Below are positions 6,734 through 8,730 of a stretch of 8,730 nucleotides of DNA, one piece after another. The number at the start of each line of letters is the position of its first letter. Positions within the stretch are counted from its first letter, which is position 1. The position numbers and the translations under genes were made by a program. Below the pieces are notes generated by a model, which had not been told where the DNA came from, made no database searches, and saw nothing but the letters and a program-made list of their open reading frames with translations. This DNA comes from CAYMKE01 sp964390955. Its GTDB lineage: Bacteria; Bacteroidota; Bacteroidia; Bacteroidales; JBBRXJ01. The stretch spans positions 1 to 8,730 of the forward strand of contig CAYMKE010000126.1 of assembly GCA_964390955.1 (NCBI GenBank), read 5' to 3'.

Positions 6734-8257
6734 TTAATGTTTAAAATGTCTTGTCCCGGTAACAACCATGGACATATTATGTTGATTACAACAATCAATA
6801 GATTTGTCATCACGTATAGACCCTCCGGGTTGAACAACCGAAGTAATGTTTTCTTTCCCCGCGATTTCTACACAATCGGGGAAAGGGAAAAACGCATCGG
6901 ATGCCATAACCGCACCTTCAAGGGTAAAGCCGAAGTGAGTGGCTTTGGCAATGGCTTGTTGGAGAGCATCTACCCTGGAAGTCTGTCCTACGCCACTTGC
7001 CAACAATTGTTGGTTTTTTGCCAATACAATAGCATTCGACTTGGTTTGTTTGACAATTTTGTTTGCAAATTCCAGGTCTTTTAATTCATCGTTCGTGGGT
7101 TGTTTATTGGTAACCGTTTGCATATCAGAAATAGATTCTGTTTTGGTGTCCCTGTCCTGTATGATTGTTCCATTCAATATTGATCTGTATGAAACAGGTC
7201 GCAGTGTGGTGTCTTTAGATAGAAGTATAATGCGGTTTTTTTTGGATTTTAATATTTCAAGAGCTTTTTCTTTATAATCCGGAGCAATGATTATTTCAAA
7301 AAACAACTGGTTCATTTCTTCAGCCGTTGCTTCATCTACTGTTCCGTTTGTAATAAGTACTCCTCCAAATGCAGATACAGGATCACCTGCTAGAGCATCT
7401 AAATAAGCCTGCTTCATGTCATCACGTGTAGCTAAACCACATGCATTATTGTGTTTTAATATTGCAAATGTGAGGTCATTGAATTCATTAATCAAATTAA
7501 CGGCTGCATCAATATCCAGTAAATTGTTATATGAAATTTCTTTTCCGTGAAGCTGGTCAAACATTTGGTCAAACTCACCAAAGTATGTTCCTTTTTGATG
7601 CGGGTTTTCACCATAACGCAACGATTTCCCATTCAGAATGCTTTCTTTAAAAGAATTTTGAGTTTCTTTTGCAAAATGTTTGTAAATCAAGGTATCATAG
7701 TGAGAAGAAAGGTTAAAAGCTTGTGCGGCAAATTCTTTCCGCGTGATTAACCCGGAAACACCTTGTTGGTCTTTCAGAATATTTTTCAATTCATCGTATT
7801 GTGTCATGGAAGATATTGTGAGCACATCGGTAAAGTTTTTGGCACCGGCCCGTATAAGCGAAATACCGCCTATATCAATTTTTTCAATGATTTCTTCTTC
7901 ACTGGCCCCGGATTCAACCGTTTTTTCAAATGGATAAAGATCTACTATCACAAGGTCTATTTCAGGGATATCGTATTTTTTTAATTGCTTGACATCACCA
8001 TGGTCATTTCTCCTGGCAAGTATTCCTCCAAATACTTTTGGATGCAGTGTCTTAACCCTGCCTCCAAGAATGGACGGATATGTTGTTAAATCCTCTACTT
8101 TATGAACGGTTACACCAAGTTGTTCGATAAACCGGTGTGTTCCACCTGTTGAATATATTCTGACATTTTGTTCTTCTAATAGTTCAACAATCTCTTTTAG
8201 TCCATCTTTATGAAATACTGATATTAAAGCATTATTGATCTTCTTCTTATCACTCAT
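6734..8257 (-). CDS. purH: Bifunctional AICAR formyltransferase / IMP cyclohydrolase
   Basis: PurH performs the last two steps of de novo purine synthesis in the cytoplasm: it formylates AICAR with 10-formyl-tetrahydrofolate to FAICAR, then closes the ring to IMP. The 507-residue product has the MGS-like cyclohydrolase domain at about 8-135 (ALISVFHKDGLKEIVELL, YSTGGT at 35-40, LGGRVKTLHPKVFGGILARR at 64-83, IVDLYPFEKTV at 104-114, DIGGISLIRAGAKN at 128-141). The formyltransferase domain follows from about 195, with LRYGENPHQ (213-221), ILKHNNACG with the catalytic pair Lys268-His269 (266-274), SAFGG (295-299), SDAFFPFPD (453-461) and VVQPGGSIRDD (474-484). Where many relatives have KHxNPCG this protein has KHNNACG; the catalytic residues are kept. 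Length is normal. The start ATG follows an AT-rich leader without a Shine-Dalgarno sequence. It is the first gene of the minus-strand cluster. Confidence 0.98.
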   Translation of the reverse strand: MSDKKKINNALISVFHKDGLKEIVELLEEQNVRIYSTGGTHRFIEQLGVTVHKVEDLTTYPSILGGRVKTLHPKVFGGILARRNDHGDVKQLKKYDIPEIDLVIVDLYPFEKTVESGASEEEIIEKIDIGGISLIRAGAKNFTDVLTISSMTQYDELKNILKDQQGVSGLITRKEFAAQAFNLSSHYDTLIYKHFAKETQNSFKESILNGKSLRYGENPHQKGTYFGEFDQMFDQLHGKEISYNNLLDIDAAVNLINEFNDLTFAILKHNNACGLATRDDMKQAYLDALAGDPVSAFGGVLITNGTVDEATAEEMNQLFFEIIIAPDYKEKALEILKSKKNRIILLSKDTTLRPVSYRSILNGTIIQDRDTKTESISDMQTVTNKQPTNDELKDLEFANKIVKQTKSNAIVLAKNQQLLASGVGQTSRVDALQQAIAKATHFGFTLEGAVMASDAFFPFPDCVEIAGKENITSVVQPGGSIRDDKSIDCCNQHNMSMVVTGTRHFKH

Positions 8258-8546
8258 TTTTGAATAATTTCTTTATGTATATTGGTTTAGGTTATAAATT
8301 TATATTAAACAAAATAATAAGCAAATTAAATAAATAAATCATTAAAAATGGTTTATAATTGAAAAAATATTAAAGAAATCTGTTAACACGGACAAATCCA
8401 ATGGGATAAAAAGTGAGTAATGGCTTATATGATATGGGAAAGCAGTCATTTGACAGGGTAAACCTCTTGTTTTTTTGTGCTATTGCAATTATCGTGGAAA
8501 CACTCATGACAAATTTTTTAACACAAGCAACACGCGTATGATTATA
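8258..8546. other. AT-rich upstream region of purH; no gene recognised
   Basis: No reading frame here looks like a gene; only frames of about 10-15 codons occur. The first ~130 bp next to purH are extremely A/T-rich and should hold the promoter of the purH-mre cluster. A 12-bp palindrome TATAAATTTATA lies at 8293-8304, but in such AT-rich DNA it may be chance. On the minus strand, partial matches to the Bacteroidota -7 element TAnnTTTG exist at 8329-8322 (TTAATTTG) and 8317-8310 (TTATTTTG), but neither has a -33 TTTG/TTG at the right distance, so I do not call a promoter. A run of seven T lies at 8470-8476 without a convincing stem before it. I see no purine or ZTP riboswitch signature. Confidence 0.6.
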
Positions 8547-8556
8547 AAAGGCACTT

Positions 8557-8616
8557 CAGCGGTGTAGCTGCAAACTACGACGGGCAGTCGCTGTTCGTAG
8601 CGTTCTCGCTACGGAC
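8557..8616. repeat. GC-richer hairpin cluster with alternating GTAG/CTAC motifs
   Basis: The main element is a 10-bp stem, 8593-8602 with 8607-8616 (one G-T pair), closed by the tetraloop TTCT. Just before it, CAGCG at 8557-8561 pairs with CGCTG at 8589-8593 and encloses a small GTAG/CTAC hairpin (8564-8567 with 8575-8578). CTACGA at 8575-8580 can also pair with TCGTAG at 8595-8600, so alternative folds compete. GTAG and CTAC alternate four times (8564, 8575, 8597, 8609). Base composition is about 55% G+C over 8547-8619, in contrast to the surroundings. GTAG-headed hairpins in opposite orientations recall REP/BIME-type elements mobilised by REP-associated tyrosine transposases, or the ends of IS200/IS605 elements. 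No transposase is visible here, so this is an inference from form only. A small structured RNA is the alternative. Confidence 0.6.
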
Positions 8617-8640
8617 TTCATAAACAGCATCTTTTAAATG

Positions 8641-8673
8641 AACTTTCCAACGTTTTAAAACGTTGGGAAAGTT
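8641..8673. repeat. 33-bp near-perfect palindrome
   Basis: The left arm, 8641-8656 (AACTTTCCAACGTTTT), is the reverse complement of 8657-8673 except for one extra G in the right arm (CGTTGGGAAAGTT against the expected CGTTGGAAAGTT). The centre, AACGTTTTAAAACGTT (8649-8664), is a perfect palindrome with no spacer, so it can form a stem or cruciform with a small loop. No T tract follows it on either strand in the way an intrinsic terminator would need. Its position 24 bp after the hairpin cluster suggests that both belong to one repeat or element end. Confidence 0.7.
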
Positions 8674-8704
8674 ATCGGGAAAATCTCTCAAATCGCACAT
8701 GCCT

Positions 8705-8730
8705 CAATCAACCCAATCAACCCAATCAAC
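8705..8730. repeat. 9-bp direct tandem repeat at the window edge (unit AATCAACCC)
   Basis: The unit AATCAACCC occurs at 8706-8714 and 8715-8723 and continues for 7 of 9 bases at 8724-8730, where the window ends, so the array is at least 2.8 copies and its real length is unknown. Because 9 is a multiple of 3, copy-number change would not shift a reading frame. A frame from ATG at 8699 would read Met-Pro followed by repeats of Gln-Ser-Thr, but nothing else supports coding. It probably is a short variable-number repeat next to the hairpins. Confidence 0.75.

Noticed and set aside
6939..7277. Plus-strand open frames of 60-115 codons inside purH, mreB and rodA
   Set aside because: They are antisense shadows of well-supported genes, with no recognisable domains or independent start signals.
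8258..8400. Promoter for purH with Bacteroidota -7/-33 elements
   Set aside because: Only partial -7 matches with no properly spaced -33 element were found in extremely AT-rich DNA, where such matches are expected by chance.
8258..8546. Purine or ZTP riboswitch ahead of purH
   Set aside because: I could not find the conserved core sequences or a helix pattern of either class on the minus strand.
8575..8700. Minus-strand reading frame of 41 codons (MCDLRDFPDN...) through the hairpin region
   Set aside because: It is preceded by an in-frame TGA, ends inside the hairpin cluster, and much of its peptide is forced by the palindromes. I recognise no family. It could be a decayed end of a transposase gene, but there is no evidence for that.
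8699..8730. Partial plus-strand frame from ATG reading Met-Pro then repeated Gln-Ser-Thr to the window end
   Set aside because: It consists only of the tandem repeat, is too short to judge, and is cut by the window edge.

Overview
The window looks like chromosomal DNA of a member of the Bacteroidota (Bacteroidetes). The evidence is: AT-rich sequence; no recognisable Shine-Dalgarno sequence before any start codon; the gene order purH-mreB-mreC-mreD-mrdA-rodA, which I know as a common arrangement in that phylum; a RodA about 100 residues longer than the E. coli protein; and PurH details such as KHNNACG and a C-terminus ending RHFKH. The genus cannot be told from the sequence.

Layout: panB (pantothenate/CoA synthesis) is on the plus strand at 13-831. 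A short reading frame that overlaps its end looks like the first ~20 codons of an RluA-type pseudouridine synthase, cut off at about position 871. The rest of the coding sequence, 877-8257, is on the minus strand and reads, in transcription order, purH, mreB, mreC, mreD, mrdA (PBP2), rodA. Spacings are short (22 bp, 32 bp, a 4-bp overlap, 103 bp, 85 bp), so this is probably one transcription unit or two closely linked ones. Its last gene converges on panB with 45 bp between them and no visible terminator.

Function: mreB, mreC, mreD, mrdA and rodA encode the elongasome. MreB filaments sit under the membrane, MreC and MreD link them to the periplasmic side, RodA polymerises glycan strands, and PBP2 cross-links them. 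All five are full length with their key residues in place, so the cell is expected to be rod-shaped. PurH carries out the last two steps of IMP synthesis; its position at the head of the cluster puts purine supply and wall elongation under common transcription, if the operon starts at purH.

The 473 bp upstream of purH (8258-8730) contain no convincing gene. The part next to purH is a very AT-rich leader. The far part, from about 8547, is richer in G+C (about 55% over 8547-8619). It holds a cluster of hairpins with alternating GTAG/CTAC motifs, a 33-bp near-perfect palindrome, and a 9-bp tandem repeat that runs off the window end. This looks like a repeat or mobile-element-derived module and is the least explained part of the window. 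I see no CRISPR array, tRNA, rRNA, intact transposase, or clearly new multi-gene system.
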